DNA of 64,000 bases from Orthonyx spaldingii (GCA_013397795.1 VZTJ01000086.1:565626-629625); one strand, 5' to 3'; positions 35,681-47,459 are shown, numbered from the stretch's first letter. The notes: generated from the sequence alone by a model not told the origin. Numbers and translations: made by a program.

Positions 35681-36094
35681 GGAGGGGCAGGAACAGCTTA
35701 GGGAGGGGGCAGTCGGGCATGCTCCGGGATGTGTCCGGCCTGAGACACAGGGCAGGGTCAGGGCTGGCTGCCAGTTAGCTTGGCCCATGAGCTGGGTTCA
35801 GCTGGGTTCAGCCACCAGCCCTGGGGACTGCGGGAGGGATGGAGGGAGGGTCTGAGGCTCCCTCGCCCTGGCGGATGGTCACCCCATCCCTGCCTGAGGG
35901 CCACAAGAGCGATGAAGGGAGAATTGGAGGTTCCGTCACTCCAGTGGATGATTACCCCTTCCCCAGCTCCTGATGGGTGCGAAATGATGCTCCCACCAGG
36001 GCAGCAGCTCACCGAGCCCTGGGGAGCGCCAGGCAGACACGGGTCAGGGGAGCTGCCCAGCCAGGAGAGGATGTATCTTCAAAGGCCCCTCAAG
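35681..36094. other. Gene-free stretch
   Basis: No gene or repeat beyond a short GCTGGGTTCA doublet near 35790. Confidence 0.45.
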
Positions 36095-36250
36095 GCAACA
36101 AACAGTACCTGTTATGCAGTTTACCCCTCACATTTGCTGCCTTGAATGGCTCCTGAGCGATGCCTGCCTCTTCATTTGAGATCTTTCAACAGCTGTCTGA
36201 TAGAGAAGACCTTTATCTCGCCTCTCCCGGGCTCCCATCCAACACTGGTT
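36095..36250. promoter_or_regulatory. Candidate regulatory block
   Basis: TTATGCAGTTTACCCC, GAGATCTTTCAACAGCTGTC (E-box CAGCTG) and GACCTTTATCTCGCC (GATA-like) lie within 150 bp. This is an enhancer-like word mix. Confidence 0.32.
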
Positions 36251-36779
36251 TCTGGAGGTGGGGAAGAAGGGAAAAAAAAAACCAGAATTCACTCCTGACC
36301 GAGAGTCTCACCTAATCCACTGCGTGTGGAAAATTACTGCCACCGCACGGTGCCCAGCCTGGCCCCCTTCCCACCCACGCCAGCCAGTGACTGCTCCTAA
36401 GGCTTTTGTGCCTGGGTTTTTTCTCTCCTCTTCCTGCTGGGAGAATGGGAACTTCGGCGTTTGGACAAACCCTTGAGAAAACAGCTTCACACGTGCTTGG
36501 GGCACTGAGTCGGTTTTTTATTTAATTTTGTCTCATCCTGAGACGGATTTGCCTGGAATCACTGTGCAGGCTGTGACAGCCCCCCCAACCCCCCAGCACA
36601 GTGCCCAGACCGGGGACCACTCGTGCCAGTAGCTTTGCTGGGAGCCTGTTAAGCTGTGCCAGCACTGCAGGCTGTGGCACCAAGCTCTGCCCCTCCAAGC
36701 ATGAATATAGCCTGGCAATGCCACCAAGTCCCCCTCAGCCCTGGCCACCCCACAGCCACACTTCCTCCCCAGAGGAGAT
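36251..36779. other. Gene-free stretch before the CR1 pair
   Basis: An A-run lies at about 36273-36281 and a TTTTTTATTTAATTTT patch at about 36515. No gene is visible. Confidence 0.4.
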
Positions 36780-37003
36780 GACACGAAACAGCTCTCCAGG
36801 ATGGTGTGGTGGAATGGTCTGCCTGGTAAGGTGGTGGAGTCACCATCCCTGGATGTGTTTAAAAAGAGATTGGATGTGGCGCTCGGTGCCATGGTTTAGT
36901 TTAGTTGAGGTGTTAGGACAGAGGTTGGACTCGATGATCTTAAAGGTCTCTTCCAACCTGGTGATTCTGTGATTCTGTGATTCTGTGATTCTGTGATTCT
37001 GTG
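36780..37003 (+). mobile_element. CR1 retroposon fragment with intact octamer tail
   Basis: The plus-strand CR1 end reads GGTGGTGGAGTCACCATCCC, TGGATGTGTTTAAAAAGAG, GGTTGGACTCGATGATCTTA and AAGGTCTCTTCCAACCTGG. It finishes in five perfect copies of GATTCTGT (36963-37002). The short tandem octamer tail is the hallmark of CR1 3' ends. This is the best-preserved copy in the window. Confidence 0.95.
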
Positions 37004-37209
37004 TTGAGCTTCAGGACAGGTGACCTCCCTCCTTTGCTCAATACAGGCACAACAAGACAAGGAGTGACCTCTGCCACCCTAAGATATCTGCATGGGGAAC
37101 TCTAGAAATGAAGGTTGCCCACCCTGGGTTGCTGCTGCACAGGCAGAGAGACCAAGGCACTTCCAAATGCCAAGCTTCCCCTGAGGTCTGCACCATGTCC
37201 TTCAGCATC

Positions 37210-37411
37210 CCATCGTGCCCTGGGATCCACTGAAAGGGTTGTCAGGCACTGGAACAGGCTGCCCTGGGAAATGGAAGAGTCACCATCCCTGAAAGTGTTG
37301 AAAAAATGCACAGATGTGGCACTTGGGGACATGGTTTGGTGGTGGCCTTGACAGTGCTGGGTGAATGGTCTCAATAGTCTTAGAGGGCTTTTCCAACCTT
37401 AATGAATCCAT
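37210..37411 (+). mobile_element. CR1 retroposon fragment (3' end)
   Basis: The plus-strand copy reads GTTGTCAGGCACTGGAACAG, GCTGCCCTGGGAAATGGAAG, AGTCACCATCCCTGAAAGTG, CATGGTTTGGTGGTGGCC and GAGGGCTTTTCCAACCTTAA. It is more diverged than the copy 200 bp before it and has lost the octamer tail. Confidence 0.88.
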
Positions 37412-39974
37412 GAGTTCACTGCCTGGGCCCTTGCTGGCCCCAAGGAATGAAGGCACCAGGCTGTGTTTGTGCTCTCCAGAGGGGCTCTGCCATCAGCATC
37501 TCCTCTTGTCCCCAGCTCGTGCAACTGCGTGGTCCTGTGACATACCAGCAGTTTGCAAAACACTCAGTCCTGGAATTGGGATTAAAGACACGCAGGTGCA
37601 GAGTTTCTTCCCATCTGGATGCTCTGGACAGAGCTTTGCCTGAAGGAGGAGGTGCACAAAGCCTCCCACACTGCTGACTGGAAAGAAAGGATTGTTCTCC
37701 CCAGAACACAGTTGGGGAAGTTGAGTCACAGGGCAGTAAATCTCAGAGCTCAGAGAAAGGTTGTTTGGCTAATTTTGTCTTGCCTGTGAATACCAGGCAG
37801 AAGGAAACAGAAATGCAGATTGTTTCCTGTGGCAAATAAACCCCCAAGAGCCACACATTTTGCCTCCTGTATTCTCTTTTCACATCATCCAATGGCCAGT
37901 TCAGACTGAGGCATTGCAAGCCCTGTGCCATGTGTGACCCCAGACTCCTCCTCGTCACTCTGGGATTGGTTGGATAAATCACAGGGAATTTGTTTCCTTC
38001 ATTCCTCAAATTATTTTGGAGCTATAAAGCACTTCCAGCACAGCTGCCAAGCTCAACCTGTGTGATCTTGCCCAGGGCCACTGAGATCTGAGCCCTGGGG
38101 ACACTCGGTGATCGATCGGGGGCCTGGACACACTCGGTGATCACACCCCTCTGGCAGAGCTGATGGCTCTCACCTCACCTGAGAGCTGGGGGGAGGGAAA
38201 TGGAGACACGAGGGTGCAAACCCATTCCCCAGTCGGCAAAGGCCATTCCTGCCCCTGCACACACTGAGCGTACAAATAAACCTGCAGCACCTCCACCGCA
38301 TGGTGCTGGTGCCAAGTATTTATAGTCCGACTGCACCTGAAATCCCTCCCCAGGCCCAGGAGAGGGGAGGCAGCTGCAGTCTGGTTGCCTGGGTGGAGAG
38401 AAGGTAAAAAAAACCTGCTGCTTTGGGCTAATAAAGCAGTGGGAGGCTGGGTTCACGCTCGGGTGGGTCAGCGTGGTGCTCCCCAGCAGCTTTGGGAAAA
38501 CCAATCCCCTCCGCAGCGTCCCTGCCACCACTGCTGACAGCCCCGGGAGGGACAGGGCACAGGACCAGCCCACACATGGCCAGGGGCTGCTGGCAGGATG
38601 CTCAGAGGTCTGTGGACTGGCTGGAATCATCCTTTGCTAAGATGGGATGCTGGGTAGTGGTTTTTGAAGTGTCTTCAGGATTTAAGGGCGCAGCTCTGCA
38701 AAGGAATGGAAATTGCAGGAATGAGGTACCTAAGTAAGAGCAAGGCACTTGAAAGCCACTCTGGATCAGGCTTTTAATTTACCATTTAACCATAAAGTAA
38801 GAAAGCCTCTTGAAAGATAAGGGCTGTGTTGCAGAGAGACAGGAGGTATCCGTCTAACCTGGTCCCCCCTTCGCATCGGGGCCAGTGCCAGGTGCCTGGG
38901 GAAGCGATTACAAATGTGGTTGGCATGAGTAACGTTTGCTTGCTCCCCTGATCTCCAGACATTCATGGAGCAGCGTTTCCTGAGCTAGAGAGGTGCTGCC
39001 TTTCTCCTTAAGAGCTCTCCATGGGCTTTTTCCTTGTGTCTTTGAACTCTCACACCTCCCAAGCGAAGTGGGAGCACCCGCTCCCCCTGCAGCGTGGAGC
39101 TCTCCTTCAGGCTGCTCCATGGAACAGACATCTCCTCGGGTTTCCTTTGAGCCTGGCCTCTGCTAACTGTGTTTCACCTAGAACCCAGCTGATATATGAG
39201 AAAAGGAGTGAACGACCACCCGTTTTCTCCCTGCTGCCCAGAAGTCTCTGCTTCCCAGAGCCAGAAGCAAGGATGACATGCAACAAAATGACTTCACGCT
39301 CCTTTGTCGTGGATGGCTTTGGACATAGTTTTCTTTTCCATCCCTGACCAAAACAAAGAAATGCAGGAAGAAAATCCTGTTCTGCCCCATTTGCTGGCTC
39401 ACGGCAGTTCACAGGTGACCTTGGAGCTCCCCACTGTGCTGAGAGCGTCTCCAAACCTCAGCGCTGCTTTCAGAGGTGGGGAAACTGAGCCACAGGGCAA
39501 TTACTTAGACTTCGTCTGGTCCCCTGGTAACTCCACACATGACAGTTTAAAAAGGCTCCCAAAAGCCAGTCTGGCCAACACCACTGGAGCAATTAAATTC
39601 TGCTTTTCCTTGGGTGGATTTATCCTACCAGCACTGCTTATTCTCATTACAAGCTTTCAATATCTGAAATAGTGACAGCAGGTAAACTGAGGCACCAGAG
39701 GGTCTCCCGCAGCCTAAACAAAACCCCACAGAGAGGTGCTAACACAGGTGTAGATACCCCCACAGCTGAAGCCCTTGCCCCCTGACCTGGCAGGATACCT
39801 GGGGACACAGGATGGCAGTGGCTGGGCAGAGGGGACAGGGCTTGGCAGTGGCTCACAGAGGGGCTGTTCCATAACCCAGGAGCCTGGCAGGCAAGGCAGG
39901 GATGCAGAAGCAGGGAAGCAGAGGCAGCGATGCAGAGGCAGGGGCACCACCAGCACGGGCTCCCCAGCCCCAGC
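37412..39974. other. Gene-free stretch
   Basis: No gene is supported. Weak element-like patches lie at 38260-38345 (GCGTACAAATAAACC, AAGTATTTATAGTCCG) and 39540-39670 (GAGCAATTAAATTCTGC, GGATTTATCC). GGTGATCGATCGGGGG near 38107 is a small CpG palindrome. Confidence 0.42.
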
Positions 39975-40135
39975 CAGGCAGCTGATTAAAATGCAGTCCG
40001 GCCACCCCGGGCCTGTCCCCACCGTCTCCCGGCTTTAAATAATAGCTTAATTATCTCATTTACATTTGGCTCCTTTCAGGGAGGCACTGCAGTTGATTAA
40101 CATTTTCCCTCCCGGTGTCTTGCTCTGCGTCCCCG
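39975..40135. promoter_or_regulatory. Candidate homeodomain-site-rich regulatory block
   Basis: CAGCTGATTAAAATGCAG, TTTAAATAATAGCTTAATTA, TCTCATTTACATTTGGC and CAGTTGATTAACATTTTCCC occur within 160 bp. Four AT-core motifs in a GC-rich neighbourhood make this a compact enhancer candidate. Confidence 0.38.
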
Positions 40136-41339
40136 CTTCATCCCACCCTTCCCACACTGCTGGTGCCACTCCCCAGGCACCGCTCCCTGCTCCCTCCACG
40201 GTCACCCAGCACCGCTGCCTCCAGCCCCGCTCCTCCCGCAGCGTCGGGGCTCTGCAGGGCTCTGGAAATGCCAAGCCCCAGCTTGCAGATGGCCACAACA
40301 GATGCAGATGCTGGAGGATGGGAATCAGTGCCCTGGCAGGGCAGCCGTGGGATGAAGGCTCTCCTCATCTTCTCTCGGTGTCCTGCCATTACTTTGCTGC
40401 CGGCGCTGCCCCTGATCTCTCCCCACGTTCCCGCTTCCACCCCTCACTGGGCAGCTTTTAACTTTCTTTTTTATCTTCTCTTTTTAAATCTCCTTTGAAC
40501 GCTCCAGCCAAACACTGAATTCCTTTGAAGAAGAAGAAAATGTCTCTGTGGGTTGCCCTTTCTCACCGGCTGGAGCTGTGAGAGATCCCAGTGCCCAGCC
40601 TGAGAGCCCTGTGGCTCCCCCAGCCCCAGGAACATCCCCAGGGGTGTTCCTGAAGGAGACCAGGACTAGAGGCATCACCAGCCCTCGCCTCCCAGACCCT
40701 GCAAGCCCTGTCAGGTTGCCCGGAAAAGCCAGGTTGTGCTCCTTCATCACAGGGGGTCTCTGAGACAAATTATTGTCCCCTGCCTTGCTGAAGGGGAGAT
40801 TTTGCAACAAAATTTACGTGTAATTATCTTCCCAGGCCCCAAGGCCACGAGGCAGAGGAGGAGCCAGGACGATGCGTGTGCACTCCCTGCTCTCCCCACC
40901 AGTCACACCACACCCCGAACTGGGACAGGACCTCACAGACAGGGGCAGGGAGGTGATGCCACCAGAGCCCCATCCCGCTGCTGCTGGGGGAGATGGATGT
41001 CCTCGAGGCTCTTCATTAAACCTGCTTTTGCTGCCCGAGCCCGTGGCCCGGCAGCCCCTTTCCCCCCTCCTCTCACCCCCTTCCCTGGCTCCCTGCATCC
41101 CTCCCCAGGCTTGGCACAGCCAGCCGAGCCGCAGCACAGCGCTGCAGACCCCGCTGCTGAATCCCAGCCTCCTGCGTGACTGCCAGGCATTTCCAGATAG
41201 TCCTATTGATCCTGTGGAGCCTCCAAACCCCGCGTCCCTGCTGCTAATTTAGCTGGGACAGCCGCGCCGTCCCTTCTGCCTTTGATCCGCTCCCTCCCGC
41301 TCCCTTCAAACAGCCCCCCACTGCCAGGAGAGTTTGTGC
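40136..41339. other. Gene-free GC-rich stretch
   Basis: No supported gene. A small patch at 41170-41265 (GATAGTCCTATTGATCCTG, GCTGCTAATTTAGCTGGG) may belong with the block that follows. Confidence 0.42.
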
Positions 41340-41690
41340 TCAGTGCAGAGGTGCTCTTTTTGGAACATATATTTTTAATGGGTATTTCAGACGTGACGCA
41401 GGCACGAGGGAGCAATTCTCCCGTGCCCTGGTATTTACATATTTTCCAGCACAGGCAGGGGAAGGTTTCACGGAGGGAGCCCGGCAAACAGGAAGGAAAG
41501 GAGCTTTGTGCTTTGTATCGCCAGGGCCCAATTACAGCCTGAAAGGCGAGGAGCCCATCCGGGTATTGCCCTCTCCAGCCAGTCCAGGCTGCAATTATAG
41601 TCCTCGCCAGGCTCAGCAGGGTCTGGGAAAAAAATAGATCTCGAGAGCTTCACAAATGATCAGTAGCTCACTCTTCGGGGCGCGGGGATT
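41340..41690. promoter_or_regulatory. Candidate regulatory block
   Basis: GGAACATATATTTTTAATGG, CAGACGTGACGCAGG, GGTATTTACATATTTTCC, GGCCCAATTACAGCC, CTGCAATTATAGTCCTCG and AAATAGATCTCGAG fall in 350 bp with CpGs kept. It is among the clearest enhancer-like blocks. Confidence 0.42.
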
Positions 41691-42549
41691 TTAGGGCACC
41701 ATCTGCTCGCTCTTCTCTGCCAACACAGATCCTAAAAACTACTGGGTTTCACCTGGCTCCTGAAAGAGAAGGAGAGCGAGGGAGAGCCCCAAGGCTCCCC
41801 GCTGTGCTGGAAGTGAGGAGGGATGGGAGGCTGGGACTGGGGAGGGGATGCTGCAGGGACGTGGCTGGTGGTACTGCCAGGGGGGCTTAGGGTGGGATGT
41901 GAGAGGAGATCCCACAGAAAAAAAGGGGGTGGGAGGTGCAGAGGGAAGCCGGGATGAGGTTTCCCGCTGGGACTGACCTTCCGGCAGCTGGACATGACTC
42001 CCAGCCGGGGGCATGCCCAGGTATTTCTCTTCTGGTGATACAAGCCTGGGAGCTGGCAGGAGCCCTGTGAGGGTGCCTGTGTTACCAGGGGGACAGCACC
42101 CAGCCCAGCACCCCCTGGGCAGGTCACACCACGACTCAGGTCACTTCTGAAGTCCATACAAGCCACTCAGGCCACCAAACATCACCCCCAAGCTGCTCGC
42201 AGGTCTGGCTGCCCTCCAGGTGGTTCCCACCACGGGGACAGGGGTGTGTGACAGCAGAGGATGGTGGCATTGCTGCCTGAGGAGCTGTGCTGGGAACCAG
42301 GGAGGGCAGAGCTCTGGCTCTCCAGGGAATCGCTCTCCATGACTGGAGGGATTACCTTTAAGCTCCAGGCCATGTGCCATTGACCACAGAAAGATCTGAT
42401 GGCAACAGCATTTTCCACTGTTCCAGGGCAATGTTTTTGGGCAATGACTGGGAAAACTGGGCTGCAGAGAGGGTAGGAAAAGGCAAACAGAGCTATATGG
42501 AAAAATAGATGGAAATATATGAGAATTACGGTGTGCCTCATGGAGCTGT
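41691..42549. other. Gene-free stretch
   Basis: No gene. A 215-codon minus frame (42141-42788) runs through the CR1 tail below, which argues against coding. Confidence 0.45.
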
Positions 42550-42625
42550 CCTGTGCAGGACTCGACCGTCCTTATGGGTCCCTTCCAGCTCAGGATATTC
42601 CATGATTCTGTGATATTGTGTATTG
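42550..42625 (+). mobile_element. CR1 3'-end stub
   Basis: GTCCTTATGGGTCCCTTCCA, then GCTCAGGATATTCCATGATT and CTGTGATATTGTG, match the last about 70 bases of a CR1 with a partly eroded octamer tail. Confidence 0.75.
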
Positions 42626-42789
42626 TGCTAAGACCAGCAAGCTCTGGTTCTGAGCCAAACCAGCAAATACTGAAGTGGTGCAAGTGAGTGAGCCAAGTTT
42701 GACCTTCAGGCTCTGCTAGGACTGAAGTAATGTGCAAGGGGAGGGTCTGTCCCACTAAACTCGTGGAGAACCGCCATGCTGCTCTCAAT

Positions 42790-43030
42790 ACATAAATTGT
42801 GTTTTCTTTGAAGCTCTTTCAGTCTCAAAGTCCTGCCTGGCAATTACCCACATTTTCAGGTCTGAATTTGCTGGCCTGTCTCTAGACATATGCTGTATGA
42901 TATGATATGGAGCATTTGGGCATAGATTTCCGTGCAGCAGCGCCGTCTGCTTCCCAGCGCTCCCGCTGTGGCTCTCTCTGCTCCTTCAGCTCTCTGAAAC
43001 CTACGGATTAATATTTTGATGTACAGGAGG
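42790..43030. promoter_or_regulatory. Candidate regulatory block
   Basis: GGCAATTACCCAC, GCTGTATGATATGATATGG, GCATAGATTTCCGTGC and CTACGGATTAATATTTTGATG (bicoid-type GGATTA plus ATTAAT) lie in AT-richer DNA with some CpGs. Confidence 0.33.
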
Positions 43031-44954
43031 CTGGATCTGCATCTCAGCATGGGCAGGGAAGGGGTAAACCCGACACCAGCAGAGCGGGGAGGACACCTGG
43101 AACAGAGTTCGGGACAGGGTGAGCAGTTCTGTCACCACAGCCGGGTGCAGGTCACACATCTCTCCCACGCTTTTTCCCATAATGTTGACCATAAACATCC
43201 CAATATCAGTGAGGAGGACCATGACAGTTCCTGCAGTCAGGGAATGGGATGTAGCAAGCTCTATGGGGTGAATTAAACCCAGCCTCGTGCTTTGCTTTCC
43301 AGGGTTGTCCACACAATGAACCACCCAGGACAGTGGGATGTGTTTCCTGCTGCCCTCCCCAGTCTTGTCCAGGATTTTTGGGCACGAGAATCATTCAGAG
43401 AAATAGTGGAGCAGGTCAGGGGCTGATTCTGGTTCCCATCAGTAGGTTCCAGAGCTAAAATCAAGCTGCTATCATGGCAAACATTGTCCAAGGAAAAGCA
43501 ACTGCACACGAGGTTGCACAGCCAGACATGACAGGGTGATGAGAGCAGCTCCCAGCACACTCTGCATGTGAGGGCCAGCTCTGCCAATATCCTGCCTTTC
43601 CCTCGGCACAGGACCTGGCTCTCTGCAGGATCCCCTCCATGAGGGCAGGCTGCAGCAAGGGCCAAGGGCAGATTTCCCTTTTTGGGCTGCACACTGAGGA
43701 TCTGACCAGGGTGAGCACCCTCGGGCACACCCCAAAAGGCTGGGTGGGCAGGATCCTGTCAAATCAACCTACAGTTCATCCTGGAAATGGCTCCTGAGGT
43801 GCCCACTCAGCAGCCAGGCACTCAGTGTGGCTCTGGGTCATGAGCAGGGCCACAGCACGTCCTGGCTAGAGCCCAGCAGTTCCCACTGGCCAGCAGACCA
43901 CCCCACCCCAAGCCATGCCCAGCCCTGGAGCTTCCTGGGCTCGGGGGGCAGTGGCACCTGGCTGAGTGAGGAAGAAGAGCCATTCCAGAGCTACAGGCAC
44001 AGAGATCCCCTCCAGCATGGGGCCCAGTCCCTGCTGCAGGGAGGTTCTGAGGGCCAGTTTGGAGGCCAGATTGGAGATGTCCCTTCCTGCACCTTGTTTC
44101 CTCTTTGGAGAGCTCTTATTGCCACAGGGATCAGAGGAAGGACACCCAGTGCTGTGTTCTGGCCTGGGGGTGCTCCCAGCAGCTGCCAGTGAGGCAGAGG
44201 TGGCCAAGCCTGACCCCACCATGTTTCAGCACAAGTGTGGCACCCAGCGAGGGGTCAGTTCCCAGTGACTCCATCCCAGCTCCCAGCCGGAGCCAGCTTT
44301 GCCCCCCTGTGCAGGAGGGAGACCCTGGCTGAGCGTGGTGTCCAGCACTGAGGTCTCCAGCACTCTGCCAGCTGCCTTCCCAGCACAGTGTAGAGCAGGG
44401 GTCTGAGGTCACCTGGCTCCTTGCTGTGCTCTGCTCCTCCTGGTTTGGCCCTGATGGAGCCACGGGTGGTGGCGATGGTTTGTGCATCCCTTCTCGTGAG
44501 GTGCCACAGCCCAGGAGACCCTACAGTCCCCAGGCTGGAGGAAACAGGGGTGAGACCAGAGCCTTGCCTGTGACCCTCACAGGACTGCCAGCACTGAGAG
44601 CCCTCGCTGTTGTTTAGGGGCTAAAGGAGGTCCCGAGCCACACAGTGGGAAATGTCACAAGTCTCCACATCAGGATTTCTCCAAGTCCCACCTACCAGGG
44701 AGTTCCAGCTGAGTGAATCCTGGACCAGGTCTCTGTACCACAGAAACCCCTCCCGAGCCCCAAACACCACGAGTGGCACCGTGTCTGCTGCCTCACCCCA
44801 CCAGCCTGTGCTCGGGCCCACAGGAGCATGAAATCCCCCCTAGAGCTCACCGTGCTGCCAAGCCCTGGCCCCAGCTCCCCTGCACACCACTGCCCCTAAA
44901 AAGCCAAAGCCTCATGCCTTGCTCCCAGCTGCTGGAGAACAGCCAGGAACCACT
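43031..44954. other. Gene-free stretch
   Basis: No supported gene. CACACATCTCTCCCACG and CCCATAATGTTGACC near 43155-43190 may extend the block before it. The remainder is ordinary GC-rich DNA. Confidence 0.42.
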
Positions 44955-44991
44955 TCCAGACTGCGTCACCATATTCACGGCCTCTCCTGGG

Positions 44992-45001
44992 CTATATTTA
45001 G
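44992..45001. promoter_or_regulatory. MEF2 consensus site CTATATTTAG
   Basis: This is a perfect match to CTAWWWWTAG, inside a short CpG-bearing patch (44955-45060: GCGTCACCATATTCACGG, TGGACGTCGAGTTGC). Function would need support from conservation. Confidence 0.3.
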
Positions 45002-45080
45002 TTTTGTGACTGCAGGTTTTTCTGGACGTCGAGTTGCTAAAGAACTGGCACTCCCCACTCAAAGCAGCGCGCATCCCGAA

Positions 45081-45165
45081 GGGGAGCTGAGCTGGGAGGG
45101 GGGAGCTGAGCAGGAAGGGGGGAGCTGAGCTGGGAGGGGGGAGCTGAGCTAGAAGCGGGGAGCTG
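45081..45165. repeat. 19-bp minisatellite
   Basis: Units of the type GGGGAGCTGAGCTGGGAGG repeat about 4.5 times with a strict 19-base period and a few substitutions. G-runs recur in each unit, so G-quadruplex formation is conceivable. Confidence 0.92.
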
Positions 45166-45749
45166 CACGAGCTGAAGGAACCCTGAGCATCCCCCAGGTG
45201 AGGTTTGCCTCGCTGACAGGAACAGCCAGCACACCGCAATTTTAGCCCTCTCCATCTCCTCTGCAGGGGAGTGCATGTGGAGCTGGGGAGCTTGTGCAGA
45301 GCCAATTTCGTTTTGCCACAGCCAGCAGATCTGGAGAGGATGTGAACCTCAGCGCCAAAAGCTGCCTTGCAAAGAGGTCACAGAAAACACGGAGGGAGGA
45401 ACCGTGGCTGTGCTCACATCAGCACAGCCTTCCCAGCCTCTGTGGTCCGCAGGTTTTTTACGAGTCTGAGCTCAGAGGCACTGACTCAACCACTGCAGCC
45501 TCCCTCTGCTCCCCTGAGGCCCCGAGTGCTCCAGACTGGCCTGAGAACAGCAGGGGATGGCAGGAGTGCATCTCTGGGCATCCCGCTGGCTCCCTTTGGC
45601 TCAGGCACAGCTGGGCGGCTGCCAGACCTCGTGATTCTCCTTCTGCTTTGCTCTGATACCTGGGACCATCCTGGGATGGGACACATGCCCAGGAGATGCC
45701 ATGGATGGGGTGTGGGCTCTATCAAATCTGATGTCCCAGTGCAGAAGAG
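45166..45749. other. Gene-free stretch
   Basis: No gene is seen. A 163-codon plus frame (45367-45858) ends inside the CR1, so it is not coding. Confidence 0.5.
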
Positions 45750-45853
45750 GAGGAGCTCTGAGCAACCTGGTCTGGTGGAAGCTGTCCTTGCCCATGGCAG
45801 GGGTTGGAATGGGATGAGCTTTAAGGTCCCTTCCAACCCAAACCATTCTAGGA
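45750..45853 (+). mobile_element. CR1 3'-end fragment
   Basis: AGCTCTGAGCAACCTGGTCT, GGTGGAAGCTGTCCTTGCCC, ATGGCAGGGGTTGGAATGGG and AAGGTCCCTTCCAACCCAAA, then CCATTCTAGGA, form the CR1 tail. It is the same subfamily type as the copy at 5584. Confidence 0.9.
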
Positions 45854-46035
45854 TTTAATTATATGAGTCTATCAAGCCAGGGCATGGCTTTAGACATGGT
45901 TCAGCCACCTACTTCCAGCCTTCAGGACCCCAGATAGCTGCTTTGGAGTTTCTTGTGTGAGGAGGTGCAGCAGTGCTGGAGTGTTGTCCTTCCTATGAGC
46001 CCATCCATGTTGATCTCAGCATCATGTGGCAGAAT

Positions 46036-46330
46036 TTTCCAGGTCAGAGAGGACCTCAGGAGGTCTCAAGTTCAGCCTTCTGCTCAAAGCAAGGTCAACT
46101 GCAAGACTTCATTGTCCAGTGGGGCTTGAAAACCTCAGAGGATGGAGACAGTACAGCTTTCCTGGGCAAGCTGCTGATGCTGGGCTGCCTTCATGGGAAA
46201 AAGTGTGTCTTTATCACCAGTCTGAGCTTCTCTTAACTTACCTTATACTTGTTGTCTCTCTTCCTCTCACCATACACTGCTCTGAAGGGTCTGGCTGTCT
46301 TCTCTGTAACCTCCTCATAGGTACTGCATG
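46036..46330 (-). mobile_element. Older CR1 fragment
   Basis: The minus-strand copy reads GGTCAGAGAGGACCTCAGGA, GGTCTCAAGTTCAGCCTTCT, GCTCAAAGCAAGGTCAAC and GAGGATGGAGACAGTACAGC, then CTGGGCAAGCTGCTG. This matches the order of an older bird CR1 subfamily, with more substitutions than the other copies. The 5' end is unclear. Confidence 0.65.
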
Positions 46331-46432
46331 GCTGCTTTAGATCCCTCTGAATCCTTCCGTTCTCAAGGACAAATCTCCCACTGCTGTTCTCATCATCTTG
46401 GAAAGGGGAGGACCCACCTTCAGAAAGAAAAG

Positions 46433-46500
46433 GGAAAAAAAACCACAAAGACAAAAAAGAAGAAGAAAAAATAAGATTAAAAAAAAAAGAAAGAAAGCCA
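46433..46500. repeat. A-rich low-complexity tract
   Basis: A-runs broken by G make about 68 bp of AAGAAGAA/AAAAAA sequence. The plus strand gives a false K/R-rich frame. Confidence 0.85.
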
Positions 46501-47459
46501 CCTCAAAGTCTTGTGAGACTCTTCACTCCAACCCACTAAAAGTGAAGGCAAATGAGAAGATCCCATCCCGTCCTACTCTGAGCTGCTCTAAGGATCAGGA
46601 ACAATAAATCAACTGACTTCAGTCCAAGATGTTCCCATGTCTTTGCTGACACCAGATAACACACAGCTGTGAATACTCCCAGCCTGGAACACCTCTGAAG
46701 GAAAAGAAGCCACTGTCTGCAAGGCGGGGAAGCAGAGATACTTAACAGGTAGAACAAGGGAAGAGGAGGCTCCAGAGGTCTCCGTAAATCTGTTGATCCC
46801 GCCGTGCCTTCCTGTTCCATGCTGCTCCTGAGGAACCAGTGGCTGAATGCACCAAGTGTCTGCACAGAGAAGAAATTGCTGCCTGATCAACCTCTTCCCC
46901 TGGCTGAATCTTCTGCCCTGTGCTGACTTCACAGTCCCTCAGCATGAGCCAAACCCACAAATCAGTGCTCACATCGCCAAGGTGAGCTCTCCAGAAGGTG
47001 AGCTGTATCTTTTTCCAGGTTGACGACAAGATTAAGAGCAGCTGGAGGCACAGGAGTTAGCTCCATCCATCAGATGGCTATCACCATCATCAACCACCCT
47101 CAACCATCCTCCCTCTGCCTCCAACAGTGTCCCTACAACGTCTCCTCGAGCAGCACGACCTGAGGCCAGCCCTGGTCACAGAGACAGCAGCCCCGGATGT
47201 GGCAGCTGTGCACAGGTAGCCTGGAGACTGGAAGTGAGCAGGGATGTGGAAGGTGTGATGGAAAGAGGTGGCTGAGAGCAGTGTGGAGGGCAGGAAGTGA
47301 GGAGGAACAGGCCATGACCAGGCAAGAGTGACCACGAGCTTTGGGTCTGCTGGAGAGGCTGAATTCCCATGACAGAAGGCCACTGGGAGCTGGCATAAAG
47401 GTGAGAGCAATCCAGGAAGCCTTTGGAAGCCACCAGCAAGACTTATAGAGGGTCAGGAG
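46501..47459. other. Gene-free stretch
   Basis: No supported gene. The sequence is not clearly repetitive, and frames of about 100 codons on the minus strand are unsupported. Confidence 0.42.

Noticed and set aside
34557..35720. 387-codon minus-strand open frame
   Set aside because: It is built largely from the GGGAT/GGAAT pentamer tract, giving repeated H/P/I/S text, and also enters the CR1 copy. It is not a protein.
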